A DNA stretch of 64,000 bases from Caulobacter sp. 602-2 (GTDB taxonomy: Bacteria; Pseudomonadota; Alphaproteobacteria; Caulobacterales; Caulobacteraceae), in NCBI RefSeq assembly GCF_011043625.1, contig NZ_JAAKGT010000009.1:144149-208148 (forward strand), read 5' to 3'. The notes under the pieces are model-generated. The model saw only the letters and a list, made by a program, of their open reading frames with translations, made no database searches and had not been told where the DNA came from. Both the position numbers and the translations under genes were made by a program. This document shows positions 16,098 through 24,674 of this stretch, one piece after another (within the stretch, counting starts at the first letter, position 1; each line of letters starts with the position of its first letter).

Positions 16098-16742
16098 ATG
16101 CGGACGATGGGCGCGGCCGCGCGCTGGGCGCTGATCGCCTCGGTGGTCGCCGGGGCGAGCTATGTCGTCACCTGGCGGCTGGACCTGCCGCCGGCGCTGG
16201 AGGCCGGCTGGAAGGGCGCGGGCGTCGGCTTGCTGGCCCTGCATGCGCTGCTGCGGGCGCGAGGCTTCGACGGCTGGCTGCTGACGGCGGCGATGGCCCT
16301 GGGCGCCCTGGGCGACGTGCTGCTGGACGTGGCGGGCCTGACGGTCGGGGCGGTGGCCTTCCTGGCCGGCCACGGGGTAGCGGCCTGGCTTTACCTTCGC
16401 TACCGGATCCCCGGAAAGGCCCTGCCGGTGCTGCTGATCCCGGCCGTGGCGGCGCTGTCCTACGGACTGCCGGCCGAGCGCGCCGGCGCCGGGGGGATCG
16501 CCCTCTACGCCACGGGCCTGGCGACCATGGCGGCGGCCGCCCTGCTCAGCGACTTTCCTTGGCGGACGGTCAAGCTGGGGGCGCTGCTGTTCGTGGTCTC
16601 CGACCTTCTGATCTTCGCGCGCCTGGGGCCGCTGCCGGACGGACTGCTGACCGGCCTGGGCGTCTGGGGGTTCTACTATCTGGGCCAGCTGCTGATCTGC
16701 GTCGGCGTGGCCGGGGCTCTGGACGAGCCTAGAACCGCATGA
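16098..16742 (+). CDS. YhhN/TMEM86 family membrane protein
   Basis: A 214-residue, very hydrophobic protein with about seven or eight membrane segments. The family's conserved acidic residues appear in ALGDVLLD and FVVSDLLIF. Eukaryotic TMEM86 members are lysoplasmalogenases; the bacterial role is less clear, probably lipid ether hydrolysis in the membrane. The start at ATG 16098 follows a GGGGGAAAG ribosome site. The 3' end overlaps the convergent ligase gene by 14 bases. Confidence 0.82.
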   Translation: MRTMGAAARWALIASVVAGASYVVTWRLDLPPALEAGWKGAGVGLLALHALLRARGFDGWLLTAAMALGALGDVLLDVAGLTVGAVAFLAGHGVAAWLYLRYRIPGKALPVLLIPAVAALSYGLPAERAGAGGIALYATGLATMAAAALLSDFPWRTVKLGALLFVVSDLLIFARLGPLPDGLLTGLGVWGFYYLGQLLICVGVAGALDEPRTA

Positions 16743-18513
16743 CCGCGTCGTCGGGCTCGGCGGCGAACAGGCGCTCGATCTCGCCGGGACGGCGCTCGCG
16801 GGCCAGGGCCTGGTTGATGTAGCCCTTGTCGGTCAGCTCGCCGCTGGCCGCGTCGGGGGCGCCGGGCAGGATCAGGGCGCGGGCGATCCTGCCGGTCCCG
16901 CCCTTGCCGGCCGCGTTGAACGCCTCGAGGCCCGCGCGCACCGCCGCCCGGGCCGCGGCCTCGCCGCCCAGCGCCTCGCAGGTGCGCGGCTCCAGGAACA
17001 GCATCAGGCCCACGCCCTCGCGGCCCTCGCCGCAGACCACGGCGTCGGACGCCGCCCCGCCGATGGCCGAGATCGCCGCCACCCGCAGGGCGCCGGCGGC
17101 CACGAAGGCCCCGCTGGCCAGCTTGAAGTTCTCCACCAGGCGTCCGTCGAAGACGAGGCCGGCGGTCGGGTCGTCCGGATCGGCCAGCCGCGCCGCGTCG
17201 CCCAGGCGGTAGAAGCCGTCCTCGTCGAAGGCCTGGCGGGTCGCTTCGGGCTGGTCCAGATAGCCGGGCGAGACCTGCGGGCCCTCGACCCGGATCTCCA
17301 GCTTCTCGCCGGCCGGGACCAGCTTCACGGCCGTGCCGGGCGTGGGCAGGCCGACCATGCCCGAGCGGGCGTTCAGCCAGTGGATGTTGCAGGCGGTCGG
17401 GCCGGTCTCGGTGGCGCCGTAGCCGGCCGCGAAGGTGATGCGTTCGCCGGTGACGGCCAGGGCCAGCGCCTGCACGCGGTCGAGGATCGACTGGGCCATC
17501 GAGGCCCCGCCGTACTGCAGCACCCGCACCCGCGAAAAGAAGGTCCGCGCCAGCGCCGGGTCGCGCTCCAGCTCGCCGACCAGCAGGCCCCAGCCGGCCG
17601 GCACCATGTTGTGATAGGTCGGCGAAACCTCGCGCAGGTTGCGCAGCGTTTCGGAAAAGCGCCCCGGCACGGGCTGGCCGGCGTCGATATAGAGCGTGCC
17701 GCCCCGGTGCAGCACCATGTGCAGGATGGCGTTGGCGCCCAGGCTGTGGCTCCAGGGCGCGGAGTTGACCAGCACCGGCGGATCGGGGTCGGCGTAGCAG
17801 GCCTCGATCTGGGCGGCGTTCAGCGCGATGTTGGCGTGGGTGCAGATCACCGCCTTGGGCCGTCCGGTCGAGCCGGAGGTCAGCAGCAGCTTGGCCACGT
17901 CGTCCCCCTCGGCCACGTCGGGCGCGGGCGGGCTGGCCAGCAGGGCCTCGAAAAGCTGGTCGCCGGGACGCGGATTGCGGCTGGCGATCACCGGCAGGCC
18001 GTCCAGGCAGTCGTGATCCAGGGCTCCGGCGAAGGCGGCCGCGTCGTCGACATAGACCGCCGCGGGCTTCAGTCGTTCCACCGCGTGGGCCAGGCGCGAG
18101 AGATCCGCGCCCGAAAGGCCGTACTGCGGCGACACCGGCGCGGCCGGCGCTCCCAGGCGCATGGCGGCGTAGGCGATCAGGGCGTGGTCGACGCCGTTGC
18201 GGGCCAGGATCAGCAGCGGCTTGCCGCGCGACAGGCCCAGGGTCGCAAGGCCGCCGGCCAGGGCCGCCACGCGGCTTTCGGCCTGCCCATAGGTGATCGT
18301 GCGCCAGCCGTCCTGGCCCTCGATCCGTTCGGCCAGCCAGACGCGGTCGGGGGCCTGGCCGGCCCAGCGGGCCAGGGGGGCTGTGACCGTCCGCACGGCC
18401 TTCGAATAGGGCATGGGGTTGCGCAGGATCAGCGCATCGCCGCGACGTTCGACCTCCAGGGCGCGCGGGGCGTAGCGGGCGTCACGGAAAGGGGCGTCGT
18501 CGAGGGATTCCAT
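16729..18513 (-). CDS. Feruloyl-CoA synthase-like AMP-dependent acid-CoA ligase
   Basis: A 594-residue adenylate-forming enzyme from ATG 18513. The P-loop-like motif LLTSGSTGRPKAVICTH, the GYGATETGP motif and the hinge VFDGRLVENFKLASG are clear. The overall shape (RNPMPYSK start, HSLGANAILHMVLHRGGTLYID, C-terminal RALILPGAPDA..GELTDKGYINQ) is that of feruloyl-CoA synthases. It would activate ferulate or a related aromatic acid with ATP and CoA. No feruloyl-CoA hydratase/vanillin dehydrogenase lies directly beside it, so the substrate is an inference. Confidence 0.85.
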   Translation of the reverse strand: MESLDDAPFRDARYAPRALEVERRGDALILRNPMPYSKAVRTVTAPLARWAGQAPDRVWLAERIEGQDGWRTITYGQAESRVAALAGGLATLGLSRGKPLLILARNGVDHALIAYAAMRLGAPAAPVSPQYGLSGADLSRLAHAVERLKPAAVYVDDAAAFAGALDHDCLDGLPVIASRNPRPGDQLFEALLASPPAPDVAEGDDVAKLLLTSGSTGRPKAVICTHANIALNAAQIEACYADPDPPVLVNSAPWSHSLGANAILHMVLHRGGTLYIDAGQPVPGRFSETLRNLREVSPTYHNMVPAGWGLLVGELERDPALARTFFSRVRVLQYGGASMAQSILDRVQALALAVTGERITFAAGYGATETGPTACNIHWLNARSGMVGLPTPGTAVKLVPAGEKLEIRVEGPQVSPGYLDQPEATRQAFDEDGFYRLGDAARLADPDDPTAGLVFDGRLVENFKLASGAFVAAGALRVAAISAIGGAASDAVVCGEGREGVGLMLFLEPRTCEALGGEAAARAAVRAGLEAFNAAGKGGTGRIARALILPGAPDAASGELTDKGYINQALARERRPGEIERLFAAEPDDAVMRF

Positions 18514-18544
18514 CGCCCAGTTATGTCCCGCCGCAAACGCCCGT

Positions 18545-19774
18545 TCAATCCTGGCCGAGCATCGTTCGCCGACGTTCCAGCCACAGCCGCTCGGCCGGGG
18601 CGGGGTCCAGCGCCAGGGCGCGGTCGTAGGCGGCACGGGCCTCGGCGGGTCGCGACAGGCGGGCCAGCAGGTCGGCGCGCACGGCGTGGAACGGGCCGAA
18701 GGCGTCCAGGCGCGCGGCGTCCAGGGCGTCCAGCTCGGCCATCGCGGCGGGCGGGCCGGCGACCTCGGCCAGGGCCACGGCGCGGTTGAGGCGCACCACG
18801 GCGTCGTCGCGCCAGGCCAGCAGGGCGTCGTAAAGCGCCAGCACCGCGCCCCAGCGCGGCGGTTCGGCCAGGCTCCTGCGATGGCTCCACACCGCGTGGA
18901 TCGCCGCCTGCAGCTGACGGGGGCCGGGCCGGTCGAGATCGGCGGCCCGGCGCAGATAGGCTTCCGCCTCGTCGATCATCGGCCGCCGCCAGAGGGCCGG
19001 GTCCTGCTGCGAGAGGGGCGTCATGGCCCCGGTCTCGTCCAGCCGGGCCGGCCGCCGGGCTTCGGCGTAGCGGACCAGCGCCGCCAGGGCCAGGCACTCG
19101 GCCTCGCCCGGCGCCAGCTCGGCCAGCGCCGCCGTCAGGTCGAGGATTTCGCGGGCGTAACCTGCGTGGGCCCCGGCGCCGGCGGCGTCCTCGTGGGCCT
19201 TGGCGTAGGCGACCTCCAGCGTCGAGAGCACCGCCGAAAACCGCTCGGGCCAGGCGTCCGGGCCCGGGACCTCGAAGGCCACGCCCGCCTGGGCGATCTT
19301 CTTCTTGGCGCGGGTCAGGCGCTGGAACATCGCCGCCTCGCCGACCAGGAAGGCGCGGGCGATCTCCTGCACCGACAGTCCGCAGACCAGGCGCAGGGTG
19401 AGCGCGGCCCGCGATTCCGGGGCCACGGCCGGATGGCAGCAGACGAAGATCAGCCGCAGGCGCTCGTCGGGGATCAGCCGGTCGTCCGAGGCCATGGCGT
19501 CCTCCACCGTCGGCTCCGGCTCCGGCGCGTCGGGCGCCAGCCGCGAGCGCACGGCCCGCCTGCGCAGGGCGTCGAGCGCGCAGCGGCGGGTGGCGGCGTA
19601 GAGCCAGGCGGTCGGCTGGCGCGGGACGCCGTCGCGCGGCCACGTCGCCGCCGCGCGGGCGCAGGCCTCGGCGAAGCTGTCCTCGGCCAGGTCGAGGTCG
19701 CGAAACCCGGCGGCGAGTGCGGCGATGATCCTGCCGCCGGCCTCGCGCGCCGCCAGGTCGAGCTCGGCGCTCAC
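18545..19774 (-). CDS. ECF sigma factor with C-terminal DUF6596-type extension (ECF42-like)
   Basis: A 409-residue sigma factor. Residues 1-160 hold sigma-2 (FRDLDLAEDSFAEACARAA, PRQPTAWLYAATRRCALD) and sigma-4 (LRLVCGLSVQEIARAFLVGEAAMFQRLTRAKKKI). The remaining 240 residues are helical and TPR-like, the extension that defines this group, and may replace an anti-sigma factor. Two DGPF/YCII genes lie just upstream on the same strand with 4-base overlap and 3-base gap, the known context of this group. An ECF-type promoter sits before the first DGPF gene. Confidence 0.93.
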   Translation of the reverse strand: MSAELDLAAREAGGRIIAALAAGFRDLDLAEDSFAEACARAAATWPRDGVPRQPTAWLYAATRRCALDALRRRAVRSRLAPDAPEPEPTVEDAMASDDRLIPDERLRLIFVCCHPAVAPESRAALTLRLVCGLSVQEIARAFLVGEAAMFQRLTRAKKKIAQAGVAFEVPGPDAWPERFSAVLSTLEVAYAKAHEDAAGAGAHAGYAREILDLTAALAELAPGEAECLALAALVRYAEARRPARLDETGAMTPLSQQDPALWRRPMIDEAEAYLRRAADLDRPGPRQLQAAIHAVWSHRRSLAEPPRWGAVLALYDALLAWRDDAVVRLNRAVALAEVAGPPAAMAELDALDAARLDAFGPFHAVRADLLARLSRPAEARAAYDRALALDPAPAERLWLERRRTMLGQD

Positions 19775-20085
19775 GCCGCCTGGGCCAGCGGCCGCACCTC
19801 GACCGCGCCCTCGCCGAGAGGCAGGCGGCGGGCCCAGGCCAGGGCCGCGTCCAGGTCGCCGGCCTCGATCAGGTAGAGGCCGGCCAGCGGCTGGTCAGTC
19901 TCGGCCTTGGGGCCGTCGTGCAGCGGGGCGTCCCGCCGCAGGGTGGTGGCCGTGTCCGGGCTCTTCAGCAGCGCCTGTCCCCGCAGGACCCCCGCCGCCG
20001 CCAGGGCGGCGGCGAAGGTCCGGCGGACCGGCGCCAGCGAGGCGGCGGCCGCCTCGTCCTCGTAGATCAGCAGGGCGTAGCGCAC
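19771..20085 (-). CDS. YCII/DGPF-domain protein, second copy
   Basis: A 104-residue protein starting MRYALLIYEDEAAAA, with the DGPF-like motif degraded to HDGPKAETDQPLAGLYLIEA. The C-terminal ALAWARRLPLGEGAVEVRPL strand-helix pattern is that of YCII proteins. It follows the other DGPF gene by three bases and overlaps the sigma gene by four. The function in this context is unknown; YCII folds are small alpha-beta dimers with a possible catalytic His-Asp pair. Confidence 0.87.
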   Translation of the reverse strand: MRYALLIYEDEAAAASLAPVRRTFAAALAAAGVLRGQALLKSPDTATTLRRDAPLHDGPKAETDQPLAGLYLIEAGDLDAALAWARRLPLGEGAVEVRPLAQAA

Positions 20086-20088
20086 GGC

Positions 20089-20436
20089 CTAGCCGCAGTT
20101 GTCGCCGGTGGGCCGGATCTCGATCTTGCCGCCGGGCGACAGCGGGATCTTGCGCGCCCAGTCCACCGCCGCGGCGTGGTCGGCCACGTCGACCAGGTAG
20201 AAGCCGCCCAGCTGCTCGTGGGTCTCGGCGAACGGGCCGTCGTGCACGACGCCGTCCTGGGTCAGGGTCGAGGCCGCGCCGGTGGGGGCCAGCTCCGACC
20301 CGCTCCAGTCGAGCCCCGCCGCCTGCAGTTCGTCGGTGAACCGCATGTGCCCGGCGATGACGTCGGCCAGCAGCTTCTGGCCGGCCTCGCCGGCGTAGTG
20401 GGCCTCGGTCTCGTAGATCAGCAGCATGTACTTCAT
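20089..20436 (-). CDS. YCII/DGPF-domain protein, first copy
   Basis: A 115-residue protein from ATG 20436 (MKYMLLIYETEAHYAG). It contains the full DGPF signature VVHDGPFAETHEQLGGFYLVD and a C-terminal ARKIPLSPGGKIEIRPT. A longer in-frame start at 20505 would overlap the ECF promoter and is rejected. It is the first gene of the DGPF-DGPF-sigma operon and the expected direct target of the sigma factor. Confidence 0.9.
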   Translation of the reverse strand: MKYMLLIYETEAHYAGEAGQKLLADVIAGHMRFTDELQAAGLDWSGSELAPTGAASTLTQDGVVHDGPFAETHEQLGGFYLVDVADHAAAVDWARKIPLSPGGKIEIRPTGDNCG

Positions 20437-20484
20437 GGCGGGTCTCCGTCCGGCAAACGCCCTGTGCGCCGCCTTCGTGGGAGA

Positions 20485-20511
20485 GACGCGCCGGACACGC
20501 GCCATTCGACA
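20485..20511 (-). promoter_or_regulatory. ECF-type promoter of the DGPF/sigma operon
   Basis: On the minus strand, TGTCGA (20511-20506) is followed after exactly 17 bases by CGTC (20488-20485), 49 bases before the DGPF start codon. As I recall, this matches the -35 and -10 elements described for ECF42 sigma factors, so the operon is probably self-activated. Confidence 0.7.
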
Positions 20512-20618
20512 GCGCCAGCGAAAAAAGTCGAGCCCGCGCGCGCGATGTCGCCATGTTTACCTGAGGCTTCAATGCGGATAGCTTTTCGCGCAGAGATTGT
20601 GCCTTGGGGGAGGCGATC

Positions 20619-22163
20619 ATGATCCGGCTAGCGGTATTCTGCGACGGCACCTGGAACGGGCTCCAGATGCAGAACCTGACCAACGTGGCGCGGCTGGCCC
20701 GCTCGATCGTGCGCGATCCGCCGGGCCAGAACGGCAAGCCCGGCGTGCCGCAGGTGGTCTATTACGACGAGGGCGTGGGCACCGCGACCGGCGTCAGCCG
20801 CACCAGCGACCGGCTGGAGGCCATCCTCGGCGGCGCCTTCGGGGCGGGCCTCGACCGCAAGATCGAGCAGGCCTACCGCTTCATCGTCCTGAACTACAAG
20901 GAGCCGGAAGACGAGATCTTCATCTTCGGCTTCAGCCGCGGCGCCTATACCGCCCGCAGCCTGTGCGGCCTGATCCGCAAGTGCGGCATCCTGCGGCCCG
21001 AGCACCTGCAGCGCGTGCCCGAGGCCATGCAGCTCTATCGCAACCGCAAGATCCACCCCGCCGGCCCCGAGTGCCAGGAGTTCCGCGACCGCTATTCGCG
21101 GCGCGAGGTGGTGGGCAGCGAGGACCTGCGCCGCAAGGTCGGCGAGACGACCGCGCCCCGCATGGCGGCCAGCGCGACCGGCGGCGACGAGTGCCTGCTG
21201 ACCAACGAGGTGCGCCGCAACCGCGCCGTCGGCATCCGCTATCTGGGCCTGTGGGACACGGTGGGATCGCTGGGCGTGCCCGACCGCTTCGTGCTGCTGT
21301 CGGCCTTCAACAAGCGCTTCCGCTTCCACGACACCGAGGCCTCAAAGCTCATCGAGAGCCTGCGCCACGCCATCGCCGCCGACGAGGACCGCCGCACCTT
21401 CAGCGCCGCGCCGTTCTCCAACATCCGCGACCTGAACATCACCGCCACCGACGAGCTCAACGCCGATATCAAGCTGAAGAACGCGCGGGCCGCCAAGGCC
21501 GGACGCGCGCTCCAGCCCCTGGCCCAGGTGGTCGACCGCAGGGGTCCCGGCTACATCCCCTATGACCAGCGGCGCTATCAGCAGAAGTGGTTCCCGGGCG
21601 ACCACGGCGCCGTCGGCGGCGGCAATTTCGAGCCGGGCCTGTCCAGCGCCGCCCTGCTGTGGGTCGCGCAGGGCGCGCAGGCGGCGGGCCTGGTCTTCGA
21701 CGACCGCCCCGACGGCGAGCTGGCCCAGGCCGGCGACCTGGCCAATCCGCTGGTCGACTGGCGCATCGGGCGTCGGCCCGGATCGCTGCGGCCGGCCTGG
21801 AAGACCGATCTTCTGGGGATGATCGGCGGCTATCGCTCGCGGGCCGTGTCGATCGGCCGCGACGAGGTGCATCCGGGCGCGCGCCTGCGCTGGATGCGCA
21901 TGGCCCACTACCGGCCCAAGGTGTTCTCGCCGTTCACCGGCGAGACCAGGCTTGGCCTGCACCGCTATGTCGAGCTGGTGACCGGACCGCCGTTCCGGCT
22001 GCTGTTCGTGCTGGCGCTGATCGCCGGCGCCCTGCTGCTGGTCTGGCTGCTGGGCGTGGTCGCCCACGAGCTCCTGCGCCTGCTGCCGTTCGGGATCGGC
22101 GCGCCGGCGGCCGACGCCCTGGCGGGCGCCGGCGCCTGGGTGCGCGGCCTGTTCGGAGGCTAG
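20619..22163 (+). CDS. DUF2235 / Tle1-like phospholipase-domain protein
   Basis: A 514-residue protein from ATG 20619, with GGGGGAGG seven bases upstream. The alpha/beta hydrolase domain shows VFCDGTWNG at the N-terminus and the nucleophile motif GFSRG (Ser106) in FIFGFSRGAYTARSL. YLGLWDTVGSLGVP and the later PGDHGAVGGG supply the likely acid and His. A C-terminal segment at about 450-475 (LLFVLALIAGALLLVWLLGVV) is a membrane anchor. Tle1 proteins are type VI phospholipase effectors, but no VgrG, PAAR or immunity gene is adjacent, so a housekeeping lipid role is equally possible. Confidence 0.85.
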   Translation: MIRLAVFCDGTWNGLQMQNLTNVARLARSIVRDPPGQNGKPGVPQVVYYDEGVGTATGVSRTSDRLEAILGGAFGAGLDRKIEQAYRFIVLNYKEPEDEIFIFGFSRGAYTARSLCGLIRKCGILRPEHLQRVPEAMQLYRNRKIHPAGPECQEFRDRYSRREVVGSEDLRRKVGETTAPRMAASATGGDECLLTNEVRRNRAVGIRYLGLWDTVGSLGVPDRFVLLSAFNKRFRFHDTEASKLIESLRHAIAADEDRRTFSAAPFSNIRDLNITATDELNADIKLKNARAAKAGRALQPLAQVVDRRGPGYIPYDQRRYQQKWFPGDHGAVGGGNFEPGLSSAALLWVAQGAQAAGLVFDDRPDGELAQAGDLANPLVDWRIGRRPGSLRPAWKTDLLGMIGGYRSRAVSIGRDEVHPGARLRWMRMAHYRPKVFSPFTGETRLGLHRYVELVTGPPFRLLFVLALIAGALLLVWLLGVVAHELLRLLPFGIGAPAADALAGAGAWVRGLFGG

Positions 22164-23494
22164 CGGGCCAGGGTCTCGAGGAAGCGCACCGGCTCGCCGC
22201 GGCCCTCGGCGACGATCTCGTCGTCGCGCATGACCACGATGCCGCGCACGATGGTGGCCACCGGCCAGGCCTTGGCCTCGAAGCCGTCGAACGGGGTCCA
22301 GCCGGCGCGGTTGGCCATCTGCTCGTGGGTGATGACCTTGCGGGCCTTCATGTCGACGATGGTGAAATCGGCGTCGAAGCCTTCGGCCAGGCGGCCCTTG
22401 TCGGCCAGGCCGAACACGCGGTTGACGCCGTGGCTGGTAAGGTCGACGAAGCGCTCGAGGGAAAGCTTGCCGTCCACCACATGCGTCAGCATCACCGGCA
22501 CCAGGGTCTGCACGCCCGGCATGCCCGAGGGCGAGGCCGGGTAGGGGCGGGCCTTCTCCTCGCGGGTGTGGGGGGCGTGGTCGGAGCCCAGCACGTCGGC
22601 GATGCCGGCCTCGATGCCGCGCCAGACGCCGGCCACGTGATAGGCGTCGCGGATCGGCGGGTTCATCTGGGCGAAGCCCTTCAGGCGCTCATAGGCCTCG
22701 GGCGCGACCAGGGTCAGGTGCTGGGGCGTGACCTCGACGGAGGCGACGTCCTTGTTCAGCGCCAGGAAGTCGATCTCTTCCTTGGTGGTGACGTGCAGCA
22801 CGTGGATGCGCTTGCCCAGGTTCTTGGCGATGCGCACCAGGCGGTGGGTCGACTGCAGGGCGGCCTGGGCGTCGCGCACCTCGGGGTGGCTGGTCCAGTC
22901 GCCGGGACGGGCGAGCGAGCGGCGCTCGGCCAGGCGGTATTCGTCTTCCGAGTGGAAGGCCGCCCGGCGGTTGACGTGCCGCAGCACGTTCTCGACGCCT
23001 TCGTCGTCCTGCACCAGCAGCGAGCCCGTCGAAGCGCCCATGAACACCTTGATGCCGCAGCAGCCCGGCAGGCGCTCCAGCTCGCCCAGGAAGTTGGCGT
23101 TCTCGTGGGTGCCGCCGACATAGAAGGCGTGGTCGGTGTGCATCCGGTTCTTGGCGCGCGACAGCTTGTCGGCCAGGGCGTCCGGATCGGTGGTGGTCGG
23201 CTCGGTGTTGGGCATCTCGAACACGGCCACGACGCCGCCGAGCGCCGCGCCGCGGCTGCCGCTTTCCAGGTCTTCCTTCCACTCCAGGCCCGGCTCGCGG
23301 AAGTGCACCTGGCTGTCGATCACGCCCGGCAGCACGGTCAGGCCCGCGGCGTCGAACACCTCGCCGGCCGAGGCTTGGGAGAGGTCGCCGATGGCGACGA
23401 TCTTGCCGTCCCGCACGCCGATGTCGGTGATCCCACGCCCGGCGTGGTTCACCACCTCGCCCCCGCGGACGATCAGGTCGAAGGTCTGGGACAT
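22160..23494 (-). CDS. pyrC: Dihydroorotase-like amidohydrolase
   Basis: A 444-residue amidohydrolase from ATG 23494. It has VIDSQVHFREPG at 59-70, KVFMGASTGSLL (the residue aligned with the carboxylated Lys region), HVTTKEEI, and SDHAPHTREEK near the C-terminal third. Dihydroorotase closes carbamoyl-aspartate to dihydroorotate in pyrimidine synthesis. The first metal-binding His of the usual HxH is Gln62 here, as I recall for an alphaproteobacterial branch. Allantoinase or hydantoinase activity is the main alternative. The stop overlaps the convergent DUF2235 stop by four bases. Confidence 0.85.
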   Translation of the reverse strand: MSQTFDLIVRGGEVVNHAGRGITDIGVRDGKIVAIGDLSQASAGEVFDAAGLTVLPGVIDSQVHFREPGLEWKEDLESGSRGAALGGVVAVFEMPNTEPTTTDPDALADKLSRAKNRMHTDHAFYVGGTHENANFLGELERLPGCCGIKVFMGASTGSLLVQDDEGVENVLRHVNRRAAFHSEDEYRLAERRSLARPGDWTSHPEVRDAQAALQSTHRLVRIAKNLGKRIHVLHVTTKEEIDFLALNKDVASVEVTPQHLTLVAPEAYERLKGFAQMNPPIRDAYHVAGVWRGIEAGIADVLGSDHAPHTREEKARPYPASPSGMPGVQTLVPVMLTHVVDGKLSLERFVDLTSHGVNRVFGLADKGRLAEGFDADFTIVDMKARKVITHEQMANRAGWTPFDGFEAKAWPVATIVRGIVVMRDDEIVAEGRGEPVRFLETLAR

Positions 23495-23600
23495 GGGGCG
23501 TGCTCCTGCGGTGGTTTGGGGCGGTCTAGGTCCGCTGGGGGGCGGTGGCAATGGGTGATTTTCTGCTGACGGCTTCGAGCGTGCGGTCTAGCTTCGCGCG

Positions 23601-24095
23601 ATGACCAGTTCGGAAGAGACCGTCGTCGTCCGCAGGCCGGCCTGGGTCCAGCTGGCGCTGGCGGCGGCGATCATCGCCGTGCTGGCGGCCTTTGCGGCCT
23701 GGTCGATCGGCAGTGGCTTCGACACCCAGGGCAGCCTCACCAAGGAGCGCCGGCTCCTGATGTGGTACGCGACGGTCTTCGTGCTGAGCCCGGTCGCCGC
23801 GATCGGGATCATCATCGCCAGCATCAGGCTTATCCGGCGCGGCGGCGCCTTGATGACCGTGAGGGCGGGTCGGGTGCAGCTGTTCGACGGCCAGCCGGAC
23901 TTCGCCCTCGATGACGTCCGGCGGATCGTGCTGGGCAATGGCTATCTGGTCTTCGAGCTTCACGACGAAGGCGCGCGCACGCTGCATGTCGGCTTCGTCG
24001 AAGCGGCCGCGTCCAAGATCAAGGCCTTGCGGCCGGACCTCGAGGTCTTCGACCCCGGCGATCCCGACGGCGCCATCCGCCGCGCGGCCGGCTGA
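23601..24095 (+). CDS. Two-pass membrane protein with PH-like domain
   Basis: A 164-residue protein. Hydrophobic segments at about 16-36 and 54-75 form a hairpin anchor. The soluble part (LMTVRAGRVQLFDGQPDFALDDVRRIVLGNGYLVFEL) has the strand pattern of small bacterial PH-like domains. No specific function recognised. It stands alone, 15 bases before the convergent stop of the next gene. Confidence 0.72.
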   Translation: MTSSEETVVVRRPAWVQLALAAAIIAVLAAFAAWSIGSGFDTQGSLTKERRLLMWYATVFVLSPVAAIGIIIASIRLIRRGGALMTVRAGRVQLFDGQPDFALDDVRRIVLGNGYLVFELHDEGARTLHVGFVEAAASKIKALRPDLEVFDPGDPDGAIRRAAG

Positions 24096-24110
24096 GGCCG
24101 GATCGCCCGC

Positions 24111-24671
24111 TCAGGGCTGCTTTGCCCCGTCCAGATCGAACGACACCCGGAACAGGCGGCCGGGGCGGGAAAGCTCGTAGCTGAAGGCCTGGTCGGTCAG
24201 GCCCAGCGACCAGACGTTGGTGTTCGACACCGCGCGGTCCAGTCGGGTGAACAGGGCCTGCGACTCCGCGTCGACCGGGAAGCGCTGCAACTGGGCCGTT
24301 CCGGCCTCGACCGTGTCGCCGCCGTAGCGGGAAAGCTGGTCCTCGACGCCGTCGGCATGGCGGTGGTCGTGCTTGAGGCGCAGGCGGCCGTCGTCGAGGC
24401 GGGTGACGATCCAGGTGCGCGAGCGGTCCTCGCCGACGCTGAACGGGATGCGTATCTCGCGGGCGTCGCACCGGGCCACGGTCATGACCAGCGCGGACTT
24501 GCGGAACGGCTCGTCGGCGGCGTCGCCGGCGACGACCTGGCCGGTCAGGGTCTTGCCGCACAGGGCGGTCAGGCGGGCGAAGAACTGGTCGCCCGGCGTC
24601 TGGTCGGCGGCGGTCGCCGAGGTGGCCGCCGAAAGGCCAAGCAGCGCGAGGAGGGTGACAACGGCCTTCAC
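24111..24671 (-). CDS. Exported protein of unknown function
   Basis: A 186-residue protein with a Sec signal (VVTLLALLGLSAATSATA). The mature part has two cysteines, in ALCGKTLTGQV and VARCDAREI, which probably pair. DRSRTWIVTRLDDGRLRLKHDHRHADG suggests a small beta-rich fold, a pattern seen in many uncharacterised proteobacterial secreted proteins. It follows the glycosyltransferase gene by three bases on the same strand, so it is likely cotranscribed. Confidence 0.75.
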   Translation of the reverse strand: MKAVVTLLALLGLSAATSATAADQTPGDQFFARLTALCGKTLTGQVVAGDAADEPFRKSALVMTVARCDAREIRIPFSVGEDRSRTWIVTRLDDGRLRLKHDHRHADGVEDQLSRYGGDTVEAGTAQLQRFPVDAESQALFTRLDRAVSNTNVWSLGLTDQAFSYELSRPGRLFRVSFDLDGAKQP

Positions 24672-24674
24672 GGG

